Under the pieces are notes generated by a model, which ran no database searches, was not told where the DNA came from, and saw nothing but the letters and a program-made list of their open reading frames with translations. Positions 55,947 through 64,000 of a stretch of DNA of 64,000 nt are shown here, piece after piece. A program made the translations under genes and the position numbers. The stretch covers positions 62,001 through 126,000 of the forward strand of contig CAJQUW010001638.1 in NCBI GenBank assembly GCA_907163375.1, written 5' to 3'. The stretch comes from Prostheceraeus crozeri. Lineage: Eukaryota; Platyhelminthes; Polycladida; Euryleptidae. The first letter of the stretch is position 1; each line of letters starts with the position of its first letter.

Positions 55947-56793
55947 GTGATCTATTTTATTTTCATAGATTTGTAAACAATTTTCATTCCCGTGTCAATA
56001 TAACCTTGCACCATGATTTAGAAAATCTTCTATTTTTGTGTCTGCAAGTGTATAAATGTGACAACAAGTTGCAGTATCGCACTGGTCTTAGAAGTCTGAA
56101 TAGACATTGTTTACTTAGTCAGAAGTCATTTCATCCACTTCATTTATTCAACGGTATTATATTTACGTTTATATGTACAGGTAGCTTCTCATAGCTCCAC
56201 TCATCAAGATTTTAAAGATGCAAAAAAGTTGTACAAAAACAAGGAAAAGAGCAAGAATACTGTAGGATTGATGTAAGAACTGCTGTTCGCATCGTTTTTA
56301 CTCTAACTAAACATTGTTGCTACTCTGACTTTGCCCTACTTCTCGGAACACAGGCTTTTTACCGTGCAATGTTTTATTTGTACAAACAGTGAACATTATA
56401 AGTGCACATGCATTGTAAATACTTTCAATGTTCATATTCCAATTGCACTCATATTCGAATTGTACATGGAATCCAGAGAAAAGATTTTAATGTTATTGAT
56501 GTCTTTTTTGTAAAAATTGCAAAAGGTCCTATGCTCATATTGGTCAAACTTCAAGATGTTTACATAAACGCATTTCTGAACACATAGAGAGTATTAAGTC
56601 AAGTCAGAATACTTCTATATAGCAAAACATTTTCATTCTTTCTGTAATTTGTCCCATTTTGCTTACTTTGGAGTTGAGCATTGTCCAAGCCCTGAAAACA
56701 GATTGTATATATATATATATATATATTTCTTAGAAAGTGCTAACTTGATTATTCACAGTGCTCGATATACTAAGATAGAGCCTTTACAATAAG

Positions 56794-58080
56794 AATGCAA
56801 GTTAGATCAAAGATTTATTGCCATTACTTCAAGTTTCACGATAACAAAATGGTCATCGATCATCAGATGTCAATAAATGAATGGACAGATACTTAGGTAG
56901 CTAAATCATGGTTACTTGATTAGAAAACAGCGAACTATGATGTTGGGGGTCTGAAACCAGACAACAGATATTTTCTGCGGTGTCTATACTTAGATATCAT
57001 TTCACTTTTTTTATTTATAAGAATGTCTGACTTTGATGTTATGATGTAGAATTTTTCTGTTAAGCACAGATTGCAGAAATGACTGCCACAAAAATACGGT
57101 TTGGTCTGTTGTACGATACTCCATTTAATGCTGTATGGTGATCTTTGATTTTTGAGGGACCAGATGTACGTTGACAATGAAGTTTTGTTCTTATACCGGA
57201 CGTTGTTGAATGACTTTTTGTGGTCGTTATACCTTGCTTTGAATTCACCTCTACACATACCATAATATACCTTTGAGTCACTTGAACCAGATGAAACTGT
57301 CGCTTTATAAACCAAACATTTTGACAAGCAACTACCTGAAAGTGGACATTCGTTTTTATTTCTGCAGTTGCATGTTGATTTTTCAGAATCTTGATTTTCG
57401 CTTGTTTTTGTTGTTTTGTTAAGAATTTTCGTGTTATGACTTTTGATGATATTTTCCATGTTAGTTACACAACTGTAGCTCAGCTTCATGTTATTTCTAT
57501 TGAATAGGCTGTGATATTTATGGTGAGGAGGGAAATGCTTTTTCGTAAGTAATAGAAACTGTTTACCAACATTGGTTTTCACATTAGCACTGAAAGGGGG
57601 GGTTGAACCATATTATATTTCTGTGACGTTTTGGTTTTTGTGTATTTGTTGGCTTGTAAGATAAATCATGTCGATGTTTACTTTCTTTCAATGCTATTTC
57701 GTATATTGGTTTTGTTCCATTGAATACATCTTCGTTGCAAGATAACCTTGACACTCGATCTTCTATCATTCTTGGGATTTGTTTAAGTATCATAGGAGGA
57801 TGTTTTGATTGATTGTGAACATACAGAGGAATGCTGTTTGGCTTGATATATGGTCGGTAGGTATTATTTTCCAAATTGAAATATACATCCAGGAAATCAG
57901 TTGCTTTTATGTTGCATTCAACTGTGACTTTCAATTTAAAGCTTTGAAAAATTCTGATTAAATCTTTTCTGCAGCGATCACTTTGAGGGCCAGTGCTGTT
58001 TGGGATAATACACAATCCATCGTCTCTGTACAATTTAATGTTTTCTCGTCCAAATCGGTTTGTGAGTTCATGATACTGAA
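56794..58080 (-). mobile_element. Penelope-like element, minus-strand copy
   Basis: This is the left arm of a head-to-head pair. It runs from the reverse transcriptase tail (58084) through GIY-YIG (56935) to a 3' end near 56794 (CTAACTTGCATTCT). The plus-strand partner begins at 58081. The site around 56985-57000 (GATATCTAAGTATAGACACC on the minus strand) is the uninterrupted version of the Harbinger target in the partner. Confidence 0.85.
56935..57582 (-). pseudogene. Penelope-like GIY-YIG endonuclease domain, minus copy
   Basis: After a connecting region (KKHFPPHHKYHSLFNRNNMK) come a cysteine cluster (CNCRNKNECPLSGSC) and the GIY-YIG core: CLVYKATV, KVYYGMCRGEFKARYNDHKK (catalytic Arg and His), LSTYIWSLKNQ and CNLCLTEKFYII. 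This domain nicks DNA during Penelope retrotransposition. The frame is open over 215 residues and ends GFRPPTS. Confidence 0.8.
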
Positions 58081-58084
58081 TCAA
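57584..58084 (-). pseudogene. Penelope-like reverse transcriptase, C-terminal part
   Basis: The frame starts inside the palm: NRFGRENIKLYRDDGLCIIP contains the YRDD catalytic motif of Penelope-like reverse transcriptases. DFLDVYFNLENNTYRPYIKP, SKHPPMILKQIPRMIEDRVS, YEIALKESKHRHDLSY and a basic C-terminus follow. It ends at a stop next to the GIY-YIG frame, one frame away. The N-terminal fingers are missing. Confidence 0.85.
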
Positions 58085-58484
58085 GATTCTGAAAAATCAA
58101 CATGCAACTGCAGAAATAAAAACGAATGTCCACTTTCAGGTAGTTGCTTGTCAAAATGTTTGGTTTATAAAGCGACAGTTTCATCTGGTTCAAGTGACTC
58201 AAAGGTATATTATGGTATGTGTAAAGGTGAATTCAAAGCAAGGTATAACGACCACAAAAAGTCATTCAACAACGTCCGGTATAAGAACAAAACTTCATTG
58301 TCAACGTACATCTGGTCCCTCAAAAATCAAAGATCACCATACAGCATTAAATGGAGTATCGTACAACAGACCAAACCGTATTTTTGTGGCAGTCATTTCT
58401 GCAATCTGTGCTTAACAGAAAAATTCTACATCATAACATCAAAGTCAGACATTCTTATAAATAAAAAAGTGAAATGATATCTAA
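58081..58484 (+). pseudogene. Penelope-like GIY-YIG endonuclease, inverted plus copy
   Basis: From about 58081 the plus strand repeats the minus copy from NQDSEKSTCNCRNKNE through KVYYGMCKGEFKARYNDHKK to SDILINKK with very few differences (for example MCKG against MCRG). It breaks at 58484, where a Harbinger element is inserted, and resumes at 62434. Frames upstream of 58081 on this strand are antisense to the first copy and not meaningful. Confidence 0.85.
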
Positions 58485-58724
58485 TAGCCGTATGCACCAA
58501 CGCTGTTTAACTTTAGTCAGCGATTTAAGTCTGATATAGTCAATGACTAATAAAAATGACTAAGCACCAAATTGATCGCTGACTAAGTCTGTGATCAACA
58601 AAAGCGCTATGCACCAACAAATCTTATTGGTTAAATTGACGGTAATCAGTGTCTAAGTTAAACAGCCCCCTACCCTTCATTAACCAAGCAACTTTGCATG
58701 TGCGCTCACAACTGATCGATCGTG

Positions 58725-59776
58725 ATGCATCGATATAACGACTTCTACGAAGCGGAACGTCGTGGTGTACTAGGAAAGAGAAGAAAGATCAACGAAAGGC
58801 CCATCGATATATTATCCAAATATACAGACGAAGAATTCCGCCTTCGTTTTAGGCTTGGCAAGCCTACCTTCATGCTTCTCCTTGACATGATACGGGAGGA
58901 ATTGACCGTTAGGAGTTGTCGCAACAATCCAACATCTGTCCAACTTCAGCTCCTCATAACACTTCGTTTCTTTGCAACCGGCTCTTTTTCAACTAACCGA
59001 TGGGGATTTGTTTGGAGTGCACCAGACTACAGTGTGTCGCATAGTGCATCGAGTAGCCGCTATCATAGCTGAGAAAGGAGATACATATATAACCTTCCCA
59101 AACTCTTCCGAGCAAAACGTCGAACGTTGCAATTTTTATAATTTATTTGGATTCCCAGGCATCATTGGAGCAGTTGATGGAACCCATATTAAGATCGAAA
59201 AGCCTGGAGGAGCGGCATCAGAACTATACAGGAATCGAAAAGATTTTTTTCAATCAACACTCAAGTCATGTGTGACAGCAGACTAAAAATCAGAGATTTG
59301 GTTGTGCGATGGTATGGTAGCACCCATGATTCAAGAATTTTTCGAAATTCGAGTTTGAGTAATAGGCTCGAATGTTTGCCTTCAGGATTCTGGCTTCTGG
59401 GTGACTCAGACTACCCATGTCTCCCCTATATCTTGACCCCTTTTTGCGTCCTAGTTCTCGTGGGGAAGAAGCTTACAACAAAGCTCACTGCAAGGCAAGA
59501 AATGTCGTGGAGCGCTGCATTGGAGTTTGGAAACGTCGCTTTCCAGTCATCAAGTATGGTTTATGGGTGCATATTTCCCGATGCCCTGCAATTATAGTAG
59601 CAACAGCTGTTCTTCACAACATGGCAATTGACGAAAAAGATCCTGACTTTGGAGAAGACGATTCTATTGACTTGCACGAAATAGTTTCTTACTGGATAAC
59701 TGGATCTGGATGTAACGCCATCCGTAACTCGATAGTCTCCCAGTATTTATATTTAGCATTTTCAATGTACATGTAA
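58725..59776 (+). pseudogene. Harbinger transposase with three T-run frameshifts
   Basis: From MHRYNDFYEAERRGVLGKRR, a helix-turn-helix region (QLQLLITLRFFATGSF, then LFGVHQTTVCRIVHRVAAII) precedes the DDE domain. GFPGIIGAVDGTHIKIEKPG has the first Asp, VRWYGSTHDSRIF and LLGDSDYPCLPY the second Asp region, and NVVERCIGVWKRRFPVIKYG the catalytic Glu. Frame is lost three times, each in a run of T: near 58981-58990 (one T too many), 59243-59250 (one too few) and 59440-59445 (one too few). Otherwise all catalytic residues are present. It would excise and reinsert the element at TWA-type sites. Confidence 0.9.
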
Positions 59777-60217
59777 ATGTACGAGTATGTATGTAAATCC
59801 ACATGTAAACTTGTGTTGATTACATGATTGACAAATGGATCTCTTGTTTTTTTATACTTTCTGACGGGTGACACATACAAGTTTTACTGAACTGTACTTT
59901 GTATTGCACCAAGTAGTGTAGTCCTGAACTGTAGTACATGAATAGGCTAGACAGGAGATGAGATGGAAGATGCGTAGGCCTAGGCTATTATCAGATATTT
60001 AATGGTTTCAATGTTCCACAGATAACATGCAGATTATAAAGGGAGAGCATACGGTATTCCATCACCAAAAATACGTAGCATGATTATGATCGTTGGGCAC
60101 AATACTTGTGCACTCTATATAGTAGCTCGAAGCAAGAAATCAAAAGATCTTTCTTTGTGTCGGATTTTTTATTCCAGTAAAACTACAGTATAACAGAGAC
60201 ATCACTTGTTCAGTAGA

Positions 60218-61888
60218 TTACTCATCTTTAAAACGCTGTCGTTTCTCTTGTAAAAATATCATTTTTACGCGATAATATTCTTGCTTTAAGCGAATTGCTA
60301 CGAGTTGTTCTTTCTTTTCTTCTGACATCATTTGAAGAAGATGCTGCTGGTATGTGTTCAAACCGCGCTTACGTAAGTTTCGTGAAGGCTTGCAGGCAGA
60401 TATCGGCACAACGTTCTGCTCACGATCCGCATTGCTTGAGCCTGCAATTTAAATAAGAGAATGCGAAGTTTCAATAAAAAGGTGCAGCATGTGGGATGCA
60501 CCGTACAAACTAATTTTGATTTTCAATTAGGTCCTACTGATAGGTTTTATCACTCTAACTTAAATAATGCTTTTATTTTCTAGCACCATATTTACTTACC
60601 GGATACACCCATTGCTGTTGGTTCCATTGTGTTTTCTTCTTTGTTATCATCATCCGTCCCATTGTTAGCTGTAATGAAATTGTACAAACAATGAAGACAT
60701 GTCAAAATTATTGCTCTTCCTTTTAAAATTATCATGCAAAAAGAAAACCCTTCCATCATTATACCATGCTAAAATTATCTAATGAATTGATTGAAATAAA
60801 TTTGAAGTTACCGTAAAACCTCTATTTGAACGGCACCTCTAGTATAACGGCAGTCTGGAGGAGGAGTTGAAAAATTGAATGGCATCATCTAATTGAACGT
60901 CACCTCTAATTAAACGGCATTGCGCGGAAATGTTCGAAAAATAGAGCGGCATGCCATTGTAATAGAGGTTTTACAGTATTCTTAATTACTATTAATGAGG
61001 CAAATAAATTACTTATGATTTATGACTTATTATATTAATACATACAGGCGTTAAACTTAAATTTTCAATAATAGCTATGATGCATTTTATATGATATACA
61101 TAGAATTTGGTAGGCCTACCTTTCAGTTTCTGTAGGCCTACAATTTCTGTCATAAAGAGTGCATGGGCCTACATACATTGTGCCAAGTATTGCTTGAAAA
61201 CAATGTCAAAGTACATCATACTCATAGCGTATTATTATCACAATCATTTCAGAAAACTCAATACTTACTTACCATCAGTTGGCGACGTGTTTTCAACCGT
61301 GACAGAGACTCCGAAGTCGACTTCATAATCCTCCGCATCACCCTCATCAGCAGATTGAAGTAATTGAAGTAGATATTGGCCAGGACGGTCAGCGACAGCG
61401 TCAACTCGGTCGAGAGTATTTGCTTTTGATGTACACGCATCTTTCGGCGAAGAGTCCAGTACATATATAGCTCGATCACAATCAAAGGTGTTTATCAAGT
61501 CGGATGGAGCATGAAGCTGTTCTGCAGGTACAATGTTTAGAACTCTTTCTGTGAGAGGAGATATCTCAACCCTTGATGGGCCACCACCGGTTCCGCGACA
61601 TTCTTTTTTCTTTTCTGTTATTGTTTTCTTTGCATCTTGTTTTGTTCTCCTCCAAAATTCCTTCAGCTCTTTGCTTGACCTCTGTCCAACACCTATCGCA
61701 TTGAATTCTTCCTCGATTGCTTTCCAAGCGTTTATCTTTCTTTGCACCATTGGACCATGAGTACTTTGGTTTTCTATTATGTTCATTCTCTGCGGATTTA
61801 GCAATTCAATCAATGTTGACTGTTCGATACTAGTGAAATTTTTGGCCCTTCTCTTTTTCATTTTTGTTTTCTCCTCAGACACGCTCAT
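60218..61888 (-). CDS. Harbinger Myb/SANT-like protein, three exons
   Basis: Exon 1 is 61273-61888, exon 2 is 60600-60668 and exon 3 is 60218-60441. Both introns have canonical GT(AAGT)...AG ends and both joins keep phase 1, giving 302 codons plus stop. Exon 1 (from MSVSEEKTKMKKRRAKNF) holds a Myb/SANT-like domain: FTSIEQSTLIELLNPQRM, NAWKAIEEEFNAIGVGQRSS and KELKEFWRRTKQDAKKTI. An acidic middle follows. Exon 3 ends in a likely coiled coil (LLQMMSEEKKEQLVAIRLKQ). It partners the transposase in DNA binding and nuclear entry in known Harbingers. An upstream in-frame Met at 62059 is possible, but 61888 starts the conserved part. Confidence 0.8.
60811..60976. mobile_element. Pogo/Tigger-type MITE inside intron 1
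   Basis: The ends CCGTAAAACCTCTATTTGAA and, on the other strand, CTGTAAAACCTCTATTACAA define a 166-bp element flanked by TA (60809-60810 and 60977-60978). CAGTAAAACCTC-like termini are typical of pogo/Tigger elements. It repeats AACGGCA-type words internally. Nested in the Harbinger. Confidence 0.75.
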
Positions 61889-62433
61889 GATGCAAGAAGC
61901 TAATTTATGAAGATAACTGGCTAAGGGGCGGAAGCGAAAGCTAATGAATGAGTGAAACGGTGGCTTATGAGCGCAGGCCGATGCATTATCAGTAGAGTGA
62001 CAAATTGCTTTCTTGATGCGAGATTGAAAGGTGGATTTGCATTGTGTGAGAAAAAACAATGATCACGGTGCAGTTATTTACTCTATTGATGCGACTGGCT
62101 TCGTCTGCATCGAGTGAATTACTCACTCAATGCCGAAGGAGTGATAACCTGAGAATTCCACTGTCTTCATTCGAAGTCATACATTCCTCGACGCTACCAA
62201 GTTGTGTTCATGGGAACTTAAATTTTACAACGCGTCAAGATGAAAGTCTGCTAAACACTTTCTTCCAGATGACCTCTGTAAAGAACAAATCCTTCGAAAG
62301 TCATTGATTAGCTAGTCAGTGACTAATTTCATTCATCAAATTTGGTGCTTACCTTTTCTAATCGTTGACTTTCTTGCTGTTTAGCAAGTCATTGATTAAG
62401 TGGTCGTTTAACGAATGTTGGTGCATACGGCTG

Positions 62434-62633
62434 TAAGTGTAGACACCGCAGAAAATATCTGTTGTCTAGTTTCAGACCCCCAACATCATAGTTCGCTGTT
62501 TTCTAATCAAGTAACCATGATTTAGCTACCTAAGTATCTGTCCATTCATTTATTGACATCTGATGATCGATGACCATTTTGTTATCGTGAAACTTGAAGT
62601 AATGGCAATAAATCTTTGATCTAACTTGCATTC

Positions 62634-62636
<3 letters not shown>
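62434..62636 (+). mobile_element. Continuation of the plus-strand Penelope copy
   Basis: After the Harbinger, GTGTAGACACCGCAG and GTTTCAGACCCCCAACATCA continue the 3' part matched by the minus copy at 56794-56985. It ends CTAACTTGCATTCTAAT and then (AT)n. Confidence 0.85.

Positions 62637-62695
<59 letters not shown>
62637..62695. repeat. (AT)n microsatellite
   Basis: A run of AT dinucleotides of about 56 bp at the 3' end of a Penelope copy. Confidence 0.9.
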
Positions 62696-62698
<3 letters not shown>

Positions 62699-62744
62699 AC
62701 GCATAGTGAACCCAGTGTTGATTTCATGATAAAGAAAAACAAAT

Positions 62745-63173
62745 TTGAATGCTGAAGGCAGTAAAGAGTTTAAAAACAGAATCAAAGACTTGAATCACTA
62801 TTTATCGAACACTACCATCAAACCGGTTTTCAAAACCTCCAAAATGAGTGATTATTTTCCTAACAAAGATAAGATTGCCAGCGGTCTGAAATCGAATGTT
62901 GTTTACAAATACTTTTGTGACCGTTGCAATATGCGGTACATCGGCGCTACAAAACGCCATCTTGATACTCGCATCGCTGAGCATCTTAAAGGTTACCCTG
63001 TCTTGACAGAAATTTCTATGCATGAACACAGTCCTGAGAAAACGAACTTTAAGGTCATAGGTCGGTACAAGTTGCCTTTTATTCTGAAATCTATTTTAAT
63101 CAAGCAAGATGTGAAATGCCTGTCCAACGAACGGAACGGATCTCACCCTCTCTACCTCGGATTGTCTGACTAG
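62745..63173 (+). pseudogene. Penelope GIY-YIG endonuclease fragment
   Basis: The codons include SEGS-like linker, then IASGLKSNVVYKYFCDRCNM and RYIGATKRHLDTRIAEHLKG, the canonical GIY-YIG core with a CDRC pair, the R..Y.G motif, and catalytic Arg and His. It ends with HPLYLGLSD. The reverse transcriptase is missing. There is no ATG near the start, which fits 5' truncation. The remaining frame is open over 142 codons. Confidence 0.8.
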
Positions 63174-63249
63174 CAATTGTTAATTTTATTCAATTTCCAT
63201 GCTTTAGTGATTTCATATATAAGGCGAATTTTACTTTTATTTTAACGAT

Positions 63250-63306
63250 TTGTCCGCTGATGATGGTGTAATGAACACTGAAACATGTCCGGTTGAGAAA
63301 AGACAA
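63250..63306 (+). ncRNA. Hammerhead ribozyme in the Penelope 3' region
   Basis: CTGATGA (63257-63263) is followed by stem II (GGTGT, loop AATGA, ACACT), then GAAA (63280-63283), C-AT-G and TC, with predicted cleavage after 63289. Stem I has CCG/CGG next to the core and, after an internal loop, TTGTC/GACAA. The core matches the consensus. Hammerheads in Penelope-like elements are established knowledge. Confidence 0.8.
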
Positions 63307-63319
63307 TTTGTTTTTCTTT

Positions 63320-63324
<5 letters not shown>

Positions 63325-63367
<43 letters not shown>
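63325..63367. repeat. (AT)n microsatellite
   Basis: AT dinucleotide run closing the Penelope-like copy. Confidence 0.9.
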
Positions 63368-63370
<3 letters not shown>

Positions 63371-64000
63371 TAAACAGCTGGGTTTATTTTTCGTGGCAGT
63401 ATCATCATCATAAAGGTCTTGTCAGATAAAATGCAATTTATGTTCAATAAGACCCATTACTAAGATAGCAAACGTATGCGTCATCTTCGTTCCCATCGCC
63501 GTTCGTTCGTTCAAGCACCAAACGGACAGCAGAAATGATAGAGTCATTCGAAAATGTTTCGGGAACCAAAGATCTCTTCTCAGTAAGTCAAAAATTTACG
63601 GCATAGGCTGAGAGATAGAGAAATTTTTGCATATAATGATGCGACATCAAACGTTGCCAAAAACATATAATCAATGTGAGAATCAGATACACAAGAATCA
63701 GATACACTCTACAATAAGTTGGCACCAACACTGCCAAAAATTTCAGCAACTAGAGTGATAAATTAAATCAGGGTAAATTATATTTCTATGGAACTTCATT
63801 GGCTGTCAAAAAGCAGACAGATATGATACAGCACTTGAAGAGTCTACTCCCAAAGTTTCTAGGCTTTTTTCCCATTTCATTGCGAAATAGAAGCAGAATT
63901 CAGGAGAGACTTATTTAAAGAATGTCAACCTAAGATTGATCGTCTTCGGGCAACATCACAAATGAAAATAGAATTTGTTGGTAAGATAGACGCAGACGTA
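63368..64000. other. No gene recognised
   Basis: Non-coding sequence to the window edge. A short CGTTCGTTCGTTC run lies near 63500. Confidence 0.4.

Larger units (their letters stand above)
54466..56728 (+). pseudogene. Decayed Penelope-like element (reverse transcriptase and GIY-YIG)
   Basis: Order and motifs match Penelope-like elements. DTCIIMTPADKINR lies near 54645 (the TPADK block). KAHKDTWHLAAMSPGRPIIS follows near 54905-54980 (PGRPIIS block), and YVKDSMHLITAFNDI near 55055. FNGDLFQQAHGAVME is near 55275, with LYEEDIDDACI near 55400 in the position of the catalytic YxDD. The GIY-YIG endonuclease is near 56510-56600 (CKNCKRSYAHIGQTSRCLHK, then RISEHIES). The element ends in a (TA)n run at 56706-56728. 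Many frameshifts make it inert. A 187-bp hammerhead-bearing insertion interrupts it at 55760-55946. Confidence 0.75.
58485..62433 (+). mobile_element. Complete PIF/Harbinger element inserted in the Penelope copy
   Basis: The ends are TAGCCGTATGCACCAAC at 58485 and, on the other strand, CAGCCGTATGCACCAAC at 62433, flanked by a TAA duplication (58482-58484 and 62434-62436). It is 3949 bp and holds a transposase (plus) and a convergent three-exon Myb/SANT gene (minus), the standard animal Harbinger set. The Penelope sequence on each side joins to match the intact partner arm around 56985-57000. Confidence 0.95.
62696..63367 (+). mobile_element. Penelope-like element, 5'-truncated, with 3' hammerhead
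   Basis: It contains the C-terminal GIY-YIG coding part (62745-63173), a 3' region with a hammerhead (63250-63306), and an (AT)n tail (63325-63367). Its endonuclease differs from the pair at 56794-62636, so it is a different Penelope lineage. Confidence 0.8.

Noticed and set aside
57983-58080. Plus-strand extension of the GIY-YIG frame upstream of 58081
   Set aside because: It is antisense to the minus-strand reverse transcriptase and arises from the inverted junction.
1-64000. CRISPR arrays, bacterial operons, rRNA genes or endogenous retrovirus provirus structure
   Set aside because: No regularly spaced direct repeats, no rRNA-like sequence, and no gag-pol with paired LTRs were seen; the retroelements are LINEs and Penelope-like.

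Overview
The window is eukaryotic, and almost certainly animal, nuclear DNA. It is AT-rich and gene-poor, has GT-AG introns, and is crowded with animal-type transposable elements (non-LTR retrotransposons, Penelope-like elements, Tc1/mariner, PIF/Harbinger, hAT-like MITEs and foldback elements). Frequent TAGGCCTA- and TACATGTA-type words together with this mix suggest a marine invertebrate, but the taxon cannot be fixed from the sequence. Only one intact gene with a likely host function is visible: a single-exon SLC5-family sodium-coupled solute transporter of 611 residues at 45906-47741.

Layout. 1-2600: a decaying Jockey/CR1-like LINE on the minus strand. 3758-5095: a broken DDE-type transposase. 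6119-6992: nested fragments of a hAT-like MITE family that recurs through the window. 7243-8431: a LINE reverse transcriptase remnant beside a GTAGC-rich tract. 9632-12750: a 3.1-kb hAT-like element with a perfect 8-bp target duplication and no transposase. 13152-16724: three inverted-repeat elements. 17524-20968: a second LINE, with ORF1, an endonuclease split by a Tc1 element, and another GTAGC-rich tract where its reverse transcriptase should be. 21655-23448: scrambled MITE copies. 23449-25159: a mariner-type element with 190-bp terminal repeats. 25196-27897: a third LINE. 28070-28446: a repeat that carries a hammerhead-ribozyme fold.

30386-36808 holds a large foldback element, small MITEs and an unidentified 105-codon frame split by a MITE with a perfect 8-bp duplication. 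36991-38888 is a PIF/Harbinger element with a mutated transposase and a Myb/SANT gene. 41700-42707 and 44881-45616 are foldback elements, the second directly upstream of the SLC5 gene. 49778-51390 is a Tc1 element, and 51945-53898 is a mariner transposase split by a MITE.

54466-63367 is dominated by Penelope-like elements (PLEs). It contains a decayed PLE carrying a 187-bp insertion with a textbook hammerhead ribozyme and tRNA-like A/B boxes, then a head-to-head pair of PLE copies. One arm of that pair is interrupted by a complete 3.9-kb Harbinger element with a transposase and a convergent three-exon Myb/SANT gene. The uninterrupted arm preserves the empty target site. A further PLE endonuclease fragment has a second hammerhead in its 3' region.

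The most unusual material is the set of small hammerhead-bearing elements, the GTAGC-rich tracts at the break in LINE reverse transcriptases, and the density of long near-palindromic elements. Nearly every transposase and reverse transcriptase shows frameshifts or stops, so most copies look dead. The exceptions that look young are the mariner with perfect terminal repeats and the elements with intact target duplications.
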